The position numbers and the translations under genes were made by a program. 40,410 nucleotides of DNA, taken from IMG/VR virus record IMGVR_UViG_3300024348_000104, positions 1 to 40,410 of that record. The stretch is one strand, 5' to 3'. Positions within the stretch are counted from its first letter, which is position 1. Each line of letters begins with the position of its first letter. Shown piece by piece: positions 6,447-13,998 of this stretch. The notes under the pieces are model-generated. The model worked only from the letters and a program-made list of their open reading frames with translations. It was not told the DNA's origin and made no database searches. Source of the stretch: a virus.

Positions 6447-9242
6447 CTAAGGATTTAATAGAGATGATGATTTTCCAGTAAGACCTGTTAAACCAAAAGG
6501 ATTAACTGAGTTAAATTTATTTTTTGAAGAAAATGCTGATTTTCCAGTAAGACTTTGTATACTAAAAGGATTAGCTGAGTTAAAAATGTTCGTAGAAGAA
6601 ATTTTATTTGTAGGAAGACCTATTAAATTAAAAGGATTAGAAGAAGTAAAAATATTAGGTTTAGACAGATTTCTTAATGTAAATTTTTCATATAATTTTT
6701 GTTCACTATCTCCTTTAGTTAAATCTTTTTTAGGAGATGGATCTACTTTAGATTCAGTTTTACCAAACAAATACCCACCCTTTTTAAATTCAGGTAATGC
6801 CTTACCAATAATCGTAAAGCTGAATTGGGCGTTCAAATACATTGCTAATCCCAAATCTATATCCCAAGAAGAGGTATCAGGTATATCAAACGAAATTGAT
6901 GTTAATATCCCTGGTTCTCCTATTAGATAACTACCTAATGTTATTGCCGTTATTATTCCTCCTAATCTATTATCAGTACTATATTTTCCCGCTAAAACTG
7001 ATTGCAACTCACTTAACTTTGAATGGTTTTCTAATAATTCAACTGGATTAAAACATGGAATTTGTAAGCTAAAACTTACATCTCTTTTAGTTTCGGTGAA
7101 TGTATAAAAACTTTCTGACCTACCCACATATTTTATTGGGTTCCAGGTTGCTGTTGCACCATATTTAAACCCAGACATATATGCTGAGAAGAATATACTG
7201 CTTAAATTTGTAGCATCGAATGGATTAATAGAGTTAAAATGTACACTCATTATACCGGGGTCAAATCTCTCAAAATTAGATACTTTTAATTCTCCGTTAA
7301 AGTAAAATCCCCTTTTAGAATTTCTATCTATAGTTATTTTTTGTGTTGTATCTAAATCTTGTACTGACTTAGCTGATTCATCATCATTACCAAATTGACT
7401 AACCATTGACCCAGACTTATAGAGTTTTTCTAGTCTATTTTCTTTTTCAAAACCTTTAACATTTATAATTGAAGCCTTAACTTTTTTTCCATTTCCACCA
7501 GTTCCAACAACAACATCCTGTAATGATTTACCTTTTACTTGAGAATAATCTTGCAAATTCTCTTTTAGAAATTTTTCAAGGTCTGCTTGTTTTCCTTTAA
7601 AAGTTATTGTTTTATTAGTTCTTGGATCTGTTATATTTGTATCACCCTGAATTGTAGTGTCTTTTTGTCTTTTTATTTCTCTTATTCCACCAATATAAGT
7701 TGGGTCTTCATCTTTATATTTAAATACTGGGTTACTCCCACTAACCACTAAATCCATCTCCTTTTTTATTACTTGGAATTTATCAAAGGGAGCAGATATA
7801 ATTGGATTTACCTTTGGAACGTGACCAGTTCCAAAACTGTTGGTATCATCAAAAAGCCAAATGTGAGGATCTGTAGTAATATTCCCATCACCAATTGCAT
7901 TTTGTAATATACTTGTTGGGGTGTCGGTACCATAGAAAAAATCATCGGGTTGAGTTTTTCTTGACAATGCATTAAATTGGTCATCTTCTGGTACATTGAC
8001 TGTAATTAAAGGCCAAGGGGAAAGTGGAGCAATTGTTGCACCGGTAATGCTAGTGGTAAAACTACCGCTAACATTAACATGTTTACTTGAATCTGTTAAT
8101 GGATTAACTGATAGACTGCCTAAAATTGTCGCATTCCTCGCATTATTAAAGGCGTCATCAATCTTTATTTTGTCTTCAGTAAAATTATATCTATTAATAA
8201 TAGTTCTTCCTATACCATATACTGAGTTAGGACCACCAGTATAACTATCAATAGTTAAAGTGGTAGTATCTAATGGAGTTCTGTTAAAACTAGTACGATA
8301 AAAACTAGAACGTTCAAATGGGGGTGGAGGTGGAGAATATGGAGTGACCGATATACGTTCATATTTAGAACGAGTAAATTTAAAACCTTCAGTTTTAGCT
8401 CCTTGTCTTGTGTTTTGATTTACAGATCTATTATCTTGTCTTCCCTGTTTATTAATATCTTTATTATCTTTTTTATAGGTTTTGGTAAGTAACCTATTAA
8501 ATTTTCTTACCGTCTTACTCTCATTCCTATTAATCTCCCTACCCATTTGATTAAGATCTCTGTTGGCTTGTCTTCCAGTTCTATTAAGATCTCTATTAGC
8601 TTGTCTTTCGTTTATATTGTTAAGTCTATTAGTTCTTCTTGCTTCTTTTAAGTTAAATTGTTCACTAATTTCAGTTTTACCATCTCCTAAATGAAATTTA
8701 TTTCTTAAACCAACTAATCTGTTACTTTCAGAATCTATAACACCATTACCATTTTTATTATTTTCAGTTACTACACTTAAATACTTAGTATTATCATCCA
8801 TTACAGGCAATAAGCCATGTCTTACTAAATGACCACCAAATGCATTAAGAGGAACTTGAGCGATTGTGTTAATACCTAAATTATAGATACGAGTTGGACC
8901 TACACTACTTAAAAACCCAGTAGCGCCTTTTTTAGCTTCTAATCTAGGATTAGATAACTGTAAGCCTACTTGTTTAATTAAGAATAATGGTCCTTTTGGT
9001 AAATCTTTAAAGAATTTACCTATACGAAGTGTATCAACTGCAGCCGCGTTTAATGCTCCTACAGCTCCACCTCTAATTAAACCATCATCAAATTTAGTAA
9101 GTCTAAGTCTAGTGAAAGGTTTATCAATGTCTTTTAATTCAACCTTCATATAAGGCTGCCTGCTGCTACCTCCGTCTGAGGTATCATTACCATACTTTAA
9201 GCTACGAAACTTAGTAGCGTTTAGTTGTTTAATTATAGGCAT
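6447..9242 (-). CDS. Large baseplate structural protein, 931 aa
   Basis: I recognise this as a baseplate-type protein by context and by its C-terminal half. Residues about 690-850 contain SAYMSGFKYGATATWNPIKY, a SLQIPCFNPVELLENHSKL segment and ITLGSYLIGEPGILTSISFD. They end with a FTIIGKALPEF strand. This is like the tube-initiator or baseplate proteins of T4-type phages (gp48/gp54 region), though I cannot name the exact family. Residues about 205-275 are a basic, Asn/Arg-rich low-complexity repeat (units such as RQANRDLN and REINRNES). The last 90 residues hold three imperfect copies of an (S/N)xNPF-x-(I/L)-x-x-L unit followed by a T-G-K-S type spacer. The charged repeat may bind other baseplate parts. 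It lies between the TMP cluster and the LysM protein gene. Confidence 0.7.
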   Translation of the reverse strand: MPIIKQLNATKFRSLKYGNDTSDGGSSRQPYMKVELKDIDKPFTRLRLTKFDDGLIRGGAVGALNAAAVDTLRIGKFFKDLPKGPLFLIKQVGLQLSNPRLEAKKGATGFLSSVGPTRIYNLGINTIAQVPLNAFGGHLVRHGLLPVMDDNTKYLSVVTENNKNGNGVIDSESNRLVGLRNKFHLGDGKTEISEQFNLKEARRTNRLNNINERQANRDLNRTGRQANRDLNQMGREINRNESKTVRKFNRLLTKTYKKDNKDINKQGRQDNRSVNQNTRQGAKTEGFKFTRSKYERISVTPYSPPPPPFERSSFYRTSFNRTPLDTTTLTIDSYTGGPNSVYGIGRTIINRYNFTEDKIKIDDAFNNARNATILGSLSVNPLTDSSKHVNVSGSFTTSITGATIAPLSPWPLITVNVPEDDQFNALSRKTQPDDFFYGTDTPTSILQNAIGDGNITTDPHIWLFDDTNSFGTGHVPKVNPIISAPFDKFQVIKKEMDLVVSGSNPVFKYKDEDPTYIGGIREIKRQKDTTIQGDTNITDPRTNKTITFKGKQADLEKFLKENLQDYSQVKGKSLQDVVVGTGGNGKKVKASIINVKGFEKENRLEKLYKSGSMVSQFGNDDESAKSVQDLDTTQKITIDRNSKRGFYFNGELKVSNFERFDPGIMSVHFNSINPFDATNLSSIFFSAYMSGFKYGATATWNPIKYVGRSESFYTFTETKRDVSFSLQIPCFNPVELLENHSKLSELQSVLAGKYSTDNRLGGIITAITLGSYLIGEPGILTSISFDIPDTSSWDIDLGLAMYLNAQFSFTIIGKALPEFKKGGYLFGKTESKVDPSPKKDLTKGDSEQKLYEKFTLRNLSKPNIFTSSNPFNLIGLPTNKISSTNIFNSANPFSIQSLTGKSAFSSKNKFNSVNPFGLTGLTGKSSSLLNP

Positions 9243-9257
9243 CCCTTAATTGGTTTA

Positions 9258-9554
9258 TTAGTAACGACCTTCTGTTGGACCTAAATCGTTATATTTACGA
9301 CCTTTCTTTGATTTGTATTGAGTTGCACGTGGGTTACGTGGAGCTTTTGGGTCTAATTCATCTAATGTAGATTCTTTTCTAACTTTAGAAGAACCATTAA
9401 AATCAACTAATTTAACTTGTGGGTCTGTATGTACTGAATACTGATTGTGTAATTTATCAGTTACGGTACCTGCAAAGTATCCAAATTTGTTAGCTGCTAA
9501 TCCATTAGCGGTTAAGCCTAATTTGCTTGTGTTTTTTTGATTGATAATCGCCAT
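9258..9554 (-). CDS. Hypothetical small structural protein, 98 aa
   Basis: I do not recognise a family. The protein is basic and hydrophilic. It begins MAIINQKNTSKLGLTANGLA, has FGYFAGTVTDKLHNQYSVHT in the middle, and ends with a Lys/Arg/Pro-rich tail (DPKAPRNPRATQYKSKKGRK and then PTEGRY). Such disordered basic tails are common in minor baseplate or tube-adaptor proteins. A strong copy of the late motif lies 27 bases before its ATG, so it is probably the first gene of the baseplate transcription unit (9554 down to 2189). Its position between tape measure and baseplate genes supports a structural role. The function is inferred only. Confidence 0.7.
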   Translation of the reverse strand: MAIINQKNTSKLGLTANGLAANKFGYFAGTVTDKLHNQYSVHTDPQVKLVDFNGSSKVRKESTLDELDPKAPRNPRATQYKSKKGRKYNDLGPTEGRY

Positions 9555-9581
9555 TTTATTTTAATTTAAAATTGTCTATGT

Positions 9582-9590
9582 ATAAATATT
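9582..9590 (-). promoter_or_regulatory. Candidate late promoter (ATATTTAT motif)
   Basis: The coding strand reads AATATTTATACATAGACAA. The ATATTTAT core ends 27 bases before the ATG at 9554 and is followed by the GACAA box seen at other copies. It would drive the baseplate unit just after the tape measure gene. Confidence 0.5.
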
Positions 9591-9593
9591 TGA

Positions 9594-12335
9594 TTAGGCT
9601 GTTTTATAACGGCCGTTCATGTTTTGTGTTGTACCTACCTGCACGCTGTCCATCATCACTATACCTTCTTTATTGATTAGTTGGTCGATAGCTGATTTTA
9701 CTTCGTTCATTACTGCTACTAATGGTGATAAATCAATATTTACAGCACCACCACCGCTACTTTCCCCACCAGTTAAATTAGTACCTACTTTAATTTTACC
9801 ATCAGCACCATACATTGCTTTATCATTTGGATCTAATTGAACTGATCCAAACCCTCCAGACATTACTGGTCCTTTGCTTGGGTCAATTACCCCGTCTTTC
9901 ATAGCATATCCGGCCAAGGCACCCATAACTGCTGCTATTCCTGCAATAATTGCTACAGCACCTATACCTAAAGTCATAGCAGATGCTGTTGCTACGGTTG
10001 CTGTTGCTGTTGCTCCAGAAATAGTAGCTTCTGTACTTTTTAATCCTATTACTCCTGGTAATATCGCTAGTTCTCTTGTTTTAGATATTAATCCCATTTT
10101 AGAAAGTAGAGCTTTGCCTCTTTCAACAATCATTTCTTTTAAAGCATAACCATATGCAAATGTTCTAGTTAATAGTGATTCCTTCTCTAATGCTGAGCCT
10201 AATGTTTTGAATGATAATTTTTCTCCTTCAGTAGCTAAAGATATTGCTGCTTGGGCATTGCCAAATGTGGTTGCTGTATTTTCTGCTATTTTGCTTGTTA
10301 AAGAAGCTGCTTGATATCCTGCTTTTCTACCCATTAATGATGCTGAAAGACCTTCAGTCACTGCTATTGCTTTACCTATTCCATTTATAGCCATCATTGT
10401 TCCGTAAATACCTAAAAATAATCCTCCAATATATTTAAGAGGAGTAGCCATATAATTAATTATATTTAAGGCTCCACTTAATAAATCTAAGAACGAACCT
10501 AAAGGACCTGCTAATAAATCACCTACAATTCTTTGTAACTTTTCCATAGCAGCATTAAACTTATCTTGAACACTTTGTCTTTCAAGAGCTTGTGCGGCTT
10601 CATCTGCATTTATTTGGGCTAATGACTTACCAGATTTAACAGCTTCCTCTCTTTTTCTTAATTGTTCTGATAATTTATCTGATGTTGTTCCTAAAGCTTG
10701 AGCATAAGCATTTTGTGCTAATACATTCATTTTAGAAAACTTAGCAGCAGTCATACCTTGATTAGCTAATTCTTGAGCTACACCAGCCATATCACCTTGT
10801 AATGCTAATGCTCTAGCTCTTTCTAAATTTAATGCTTGGCCTGTTAATAATTCTGCTTTTAATTCATTTTCAATAGATGATTCAAAATTCAATAATGAAT
10901 CTGCTTGTGATTTGGTATCTTCTAATGTAGTACCTAATGCTTTCATAGCCACTACAGCCTTAGCTATACGTTCAGGATTATACCCTAAATTAGCAGCTAA
11001 CTGACCTGATACTTTAACAGCCTCGGCCAATGTTGATCTAAAATCAATACCAACTCTAAGTTGATTTCTTGCTGTTGTTAAACCTCTAACAAATGATCTA
11101 TAAGTTTCTTCAGATGATTTACCTGATAATACAGCATATCTTTGAACTTGAGCTGCTTCATCTGCTTGTAACCCAACTTGTTTAGTTAATTTAATCTGAG
11201 TTGTAAGTTGGTCAGCTGTAAATTCGTATGCAAATCCTGTTGCTTTAACTAATTCACCAAAGGCTAGAGTTAAAGAAACTGTATTTACATTTATATCTCT
11301 GGAGGCATTTTGAATACCAACCATTCTTTCTCTAAAAGCATCTGCTCTATCAGCCCCATATCCTAATGACTTTCCTAATTTTACTGCTTGGTCGTTTGCA
11401 GTTAAAGCAGCATTTATAAAAAAGCCAATTACTGCTTCGGGAGATTTTAAATTGTCATAGAGTCCCTTTGCTAATACTGAGGCTCCTTTTAGTCCTATTT
11501 GTAATCTGTTAGTAAATGATGTTGATTTTTTACCACTAGCTTCCATTAAAGCTGCTAATTTTTCCATTTCATCTACAGCCTCACCAGCATTAAGATATTG
11601 ACCTATCCCTGGTAATTTAGATAGAGATTTAGTAATTCCTCCTAATAATCCAGTTGATTTTTCTATTTGTTTTCTTATTTTTAGATTTTCTTCTAAAAAT
11701 GCTATTTCTTTTTTCTGGGCTTCTATAAGTTCTTTGCTTTCTTTAATAGTTTCACGAGCAGTTTTTACTATGTTTTTTTCTTTATCTAATTGGTCTGTTA
11801 GACTTTTAACATATTTTTCTTTATCACTATTTAATCTTTGATTTTCTCTAATTTGATTTTGAAATTGTTGGGCAATATCTCCTCTTCCTCTTCTTAAGGC
11901 TATTTGCTTTTGAATTTCTAATTCTTGAGTATTTTCATCTAACTCATTAATTTTCTTTTTATTTTTTCGAATTTCATTATCTAAGTCAAGAGCTTTTTTT
12001 AAAGCTTCTTGTTTTTGAATCATTAATTTACTTTCAAGAGATAATTTACCATTAATGCTTGATGAAAAAGCATTCTGAGCTTTAGCTGCATTGTCTTGAG
12101 TTGCTGCTATTTGTTTAGCTAAATCTTTTGATTTAATTTGAAATCCTAGATATTTGTCAGCATTTGCTGATATGTCTTGAGATAATTTTTGTTGTTGTTT
12201 AACAGTGGCTAAGTATAGTTTTTCATCTTCCCCAATTTCTTTTAGAAGTTTTTTACGTGTATTTACTGTTTCTATTATTTTATTAGATAGATCAAGTAAT
12301 CGTTCACTGTTCTGTATATCATCAATTATAGCCAT
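9594..12335 (-). CDS. Tail tape measure protein
   Basis: At 913 aa this is the typical long tail protein that sets tail length and is ejected before DNA. Residues 1-225 are almost pure heptad-type coiled coil (many K/E/Q/L, for example NEIRKNKKKINELDENTQEL). The centre is Ala-rich and helical. Hydrophobic segments lie at about 625-665 (GPLGSFLDLLSGALNII and YIGGLFLGIYGTMMAING) and 795-825 (AMTLGIGAVAIIAGIAAVMG). The C-terminus has the DGVIDPSKGP...GGFGSVQLDP pattern common at the end of such proteins. Position supports the call: it follows tube and tail chaperone genes and precedes the baseplate genes. Using the usual 1.5 angstrom per residue, the tail would be near 137 nm; this is an estimate. 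It has its own late motif. Confidence 0.88.
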   Translation of the reverse strand: MAIIDDIQNSERLLDLSNKIIETVNTRKKLLKEIGEDEKLYLATVKQQQKLSQDISANADKYLGFQIKSKDLAKQIAATQDNAAKAQNAFSSSINGKLSLESKLMIQKQEALKKALDLDNEIRKNKKKINELDENTQELEIQKQIALRRGRGDIAQQFQNQIRENQRLNSDKEKYVKSLTDQLDKEKNIVKTARETIKESKELIEAQKKEIAFLEENLKIRKQIEKSTGLLGGITKSLSKLPGIGQYLNAGEAVDEMEKLAALMEASGKKSTSFTNRLQIGLKGASVLAKGLYDNLKSPEAVIGFFINAALTANDQAVKLGKSLGYGADRADAFRERMVGIQNASRDINVNTVSLTLAFGELVKATGFAYEFTADQLTTQIKLTKQVGLQADEAAQVQRYAVLSGKSSEETYRSFVRGLTTARNQLRVGIDFRSTLAEAVKVSGQLAANLGYNPERIAKAVVAMKALGTTLEDTKSQADSLLNFESSIENELKAELLTGQALNLERARALALQGDMAGVAQELANQGMTAAKFSKMNVLAQNAYAQALGTTSDKLSEQLRKREEAVKSGKSLAQINADEAAQALERQSVQDKFNAAMEKLQRIVGDLLAGPLGSFLDLLSGALNIINYMATPLKYIGGLFLGIYGTMMAINGIGKAIAVTEGLSASLMGRKAGYQAASLTSKIAENTATTFGNAQAAISLATEGEKLSFKTLGSALEKESLLTRTFAYGYALKEMIVERGKALLSKMGLISKTRELAILPGVIGLKSTEATISGATATATVATASAMTLGIGAVAIIAGIAAVMGALAGYAMKDGVIDPSKGPVMSGGFGSVQLDPNDKAMYGADGKIKVGTNLTGGESSGGGAVNIDLSPLVAVMNEVKSAIDQLINKEGIVMMDSVQVGTTQNMNGRYKTA

Positions 12336-12353
12336 AGTATTATATTACATCAT

Positions 12354-12361
12354 ATAAATAT
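12354..12361 (-). promoter_or_regulatory. Candidate late promoter before the tape measure gene
   Basis: The coding strand reads TATATTTATATGATG, with the ATATTTAT core 18 bases before the ATG at 12335. It begins inside the T-tract of the preceding terminator, so terminator and promoter are fused. Confidence 0.5.
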
Positions 12362-12385
12362 AAAAAGCGCCTATTTCTTAGGCGC
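12361..12385 (-). terminator. Rho-independent terminator after the tail chaperone genes
   Basis: A perfect 7-bp stem, GCGCCTA / TAGGCGC, with a 5-base loop lies at 12367-12385 and is followed on the coding strand by TTTTTA. The TAG stop codon of the downstream chaperone frame is inside the stem. It would separate chaperone and tape measure transcription. Confidence 0.8.
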
Positions 12386-12643
12386 TCTTGTTGAATATGT
12401 AGGTTTTGATACGTTTGGTGTTAGTGGTTTTGATGATGTTTTTGTTTTATTTTCAAGCTGTTTATTTTGTTTTTCAACAGCTTCTTTTTCTTCTTCATAA
12501 AACTTTTTCATCTTATGGAACGTAAATCGACGCAACCATATAGGCATATTGTATACTGTATTCCAATCATATCCACCTTTACCATGAAATACTATTTCAT
12601 GGATTTGGTCAAATATTATAGGTCTATTTTCCTGAGTCAGGCC
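12371..12643 (-). CDS. Frameshift extension of the tail assembly chaperone (GT-like)
   Basis: This frame is open from 12658 down to the TAG at 12371 and is in the +1 frame relative to the gp26-like gene that it overlaps. From the shift site it reads GLTQENRPIIFDQIHEIVFH, then GKGGYDWNTVYNMPIWLRRF, then a Lys/Glu-rich helix and a Thr/Ser/Pro-rich tail ending STRAPKK. The first ATG is deep inside (12547, the M of NMPIWLRR), and no ATG, GTG or TTG lies before it. The protein-like composition before that ATG shows the true product starts earlier. A 7-T run (12644-12650) in the overlap allows a shift of the gp26-like frame into this one, giving a fusion of about 334 aa. Phages commonly make tail chaperones this way just before the tape measure gene. 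The alternative is an ordinary small gene starting at 12547 (58 aa). Confidence 0.65.
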   Translation of the reverse strand, partial: GLTQENRPIIFDQIHEIVFHGKGGYDWNTVYNMPIWLRRFTFHKMKKFYEEEKEAVEKQNKQLENKTKTSSKPLTPNVSKPTYSTRAPKK

Positions 12644-13376
12644 AAAAAAAGTTAACTCCTACCGGAATAGAAATGCCCTCCTCTACATCTTCATGAAAAT
12701 AAGTCATATCAATATCTGGTTGGGTTTCTACATAATATTCGCGCAATGCTCTAGCATCTTTTGCTGTTAATCCATTATCAACAAAATCACGAATAGTTGC
12801 TAATTCTCGTTTACCATTAACTGATGTGATCATGTGTTTTAAACGAGTAGTCACTTCAAATGAAGCTTGTGGTGTAATTTTCTTTAAACCTTTAATTTCA
12901 GCATCGATTGCTTGCTCATCACCGTGCGTTAATAATTTAAACGTCACTGCGTTTCCTGACAATGGCATTGTAAATTCAAATTCATTTTTACCTTCTTCAA
13001 ACAATGAATAATCAACCTTTTTTTCTTTCAATGTTGATAAATCAACTGTGATTGTTTCTTCAGCGCCTGTAGACGGATTAAAATATCTAAATGGGTATTC
13101 AGCACCGTATCCCAAGATACGAGCACCTAACAGAATTGCGTTTTTATCGCACACTAATATATCATTAAAATTAACTGGTGTTACTATTAATGATTGCATT
13201 ACTCTGTTGAGTACTGATCCGTCTTTAATATAATTAGCATTAGTAAGAATATCTTCTTCCTTAGCTGTCATATATTTCATTTCAATTTCACCTTTAGAAA
13301 GTGGTGAGTCTTTTGGATATAATAATCCTTTTGAAGGTAACGAAACCGTTTCGGTTGGCATTTTAAATTCGCTCAT
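12624..13376 (-). CDS. gp26-like baseplate/tail assembly chaperone
   Basis: The 250-aa protein resembles the T4 gp26 (T4_baseplate) family. It starts MSEFKMPTETVSLPSKGLLY and continues with EIEMKYMTAKEEDILTNANY and ILVCDKNAILLGARILGYGA. The K-G-(E/x)-I-E-(M/x)-x-(Y/x)-(M/L)-T-A-K-E-E-D-I-L-T block and the D-K-N-A-I-L-L-x-A-R-I-x-G-Y-G block are the family's conserved parts. Its place between tube and tape measure is the classical place of tail assembly chaperones, and gp26-type proteins probably do that job in this lineage. The message ends AAC TTT TTT TGG near the stop, a slippery run leading to the extension frame. Late motif 23 bases before the ATG; terminator in the gap before it. Confidence 0.75.
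   Translation of the reverse strand: MSEFKMPTETVSLPSKGLLYPKDSPLSKGEIEMKYMTAKEEDILTNANYIKDGSVLNRVMQSLIVTPVNFNDILVCDKNAILLGARILGYGAEYPFRYFNPSTGAEETITVDLSTLKEKKVDYSLFEEGKNEFEFTMPLSGNAVTFKLLTHGDEQAIDAEIKGLKKITPQASFEVTTRLKHMITSVNGKRELATIRDFVDNGLTAKDARALREYYVETQPDIDMTYFHEDVEEGISIPVGVNFFWPDSGK
12644..12650 (-). other. Slippery T7 run, candidate programmed frameshift site
   Basis: On the coding strand the gp26-like frame reads AAC TTT TTT TGG. A +1 slip of the Phe-tRNA on the seven T gives TTT TTT GGC and continues into the open extension frame; a -2 slip reaches the same frame with one extra Phe. The -1 frame ends at once in TGA. A homopolymer sequencing error (true length 6) would give one continuous gene instead. 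Confidence 0.55.
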
Positions 13377-13399
13377 ATAACATTTTTATTTGTGTATAT

Positions 13400-13407
13400 A
13401 TAAATAT
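13400..13407 (-). promoter_or_regulatory. Candidate late promoter before the gp26-like gene
   Basis: The coding strand reads GTATATTTATATATACACAAA. The core lies 23 bases before the ATG at 13376 and directly after the terminator T-tract. Confidence 0.5.
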
Positions 13408-13409
13408 AC

Positions 13410-13441
13410 AAAAAAGAAAGACGTCTGCATAAGCAGACGCC
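13410..13441 (-). terminator. Rho-independent terminator after the tail tube gene
   Basis: A perfect 7-bp stem (CGTCTGC / GCAGACG, 13422-13439, 4-base loop) is followed on the coding strand by TTTCTTTTTT. It would end the abundant sheath-tube transcript before the chaperone gene. Confidence 0.85.
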
Positions 13442-13466
13442 TTAAGGAAAAGAAATATGAAGGGAA

Positions 13467-13952
13467 TTAGAAATTCAATACGCAATAATCCATAGCAATA
13501 GTAACTGATAAGTTAACTGCTGCTTCACTAGACCAATCGTATTCACCAAAGTTTGCAGTTTTTACATATGCACCTTTGATTACCCATTCGCTAACTATGT
13601 CACCTACTGGGCCTAATACGTTTAGTACTAAATCTTTTTTATAAAAATCAGAATAACCATCACGGCCAGTTACTGATTCGTGAGCCAAACGAGCCCATTC
13701 CATTACTGCTTGAGCACCGCTCGGAGTGATTGGGTCATATAATTCTAAAGTCATGTCTTGCCACTTAACCTTACCTTTTACTTTACGGTAAACGTTAATG
13801 TGATCTAAGATGATTTCACCTGCGTCAAACTGAGGAGACGCTGCTTTTTTGATCAAATATGCTGGAATACCATCTACATACATGATGAAACGGTTTTGCA
13901 CCTTTGGTTCGAAAGCGGTGAACATTATTTGGTTTGCATCTAATACAGCCAT
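13467..13952 (-). CDS. Tail tube protein (gp19-like)
   Basis: The 161-aa protein has the size and pattern of T4 gp19-type tail tube proteins. It includes EPKVQNRFIMYVDGIPAYLI near the start and KKAASPQFDAGEIILDHINV, followed by RKVKGKVKWQDMTLELYDPI. It ends with strands of the NFGEYDWSSEAAVNLSVTIA type. The N-R-F-x-(M/V) plus (W/x)-x-D-(M/I)-T-(L/V) strands build the beta barrel ring that stacks into the tube inside the sheath. It follows the sheath gene directly, the standard order, and a terminator closes the pair. A late motif lies 23 bases before the ATG, so tube may be transcribed above the level of the sheath. Confidence 0.9.
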   Translation of the reverse strand: MAVLDANQIMFTAFEPKVQNRFIMYVDGIPAYLIKKAASPQFDAGEIILDHINVYRKVKGKVKWQDMTLELYDPITPSGAQAVMEWARLAHESVTGRDGYSDFYKKDLVLNVLGPVGDIVSEWVIKGAYVKTANFGEYDWSSEAAVNLSVTIAMDYCVLNF

Positions 13953-13975
13953 TTTATGTTAAATTTTGTCTATTA

Positions 13976-13983
13976 ATAAATAT
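13976..13983 (-). promoter_or_regulatory. Candidate late promoter before the tail tube gene
   Basis: The coding strand reads AATATTTATTAATAGACAAA. The core lies 23 bases before the ATG at 13952 and carries the GACAAA box. Confidence 0.5.
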
Positions 13984-13998
13984 TATTGTTTATAACTC

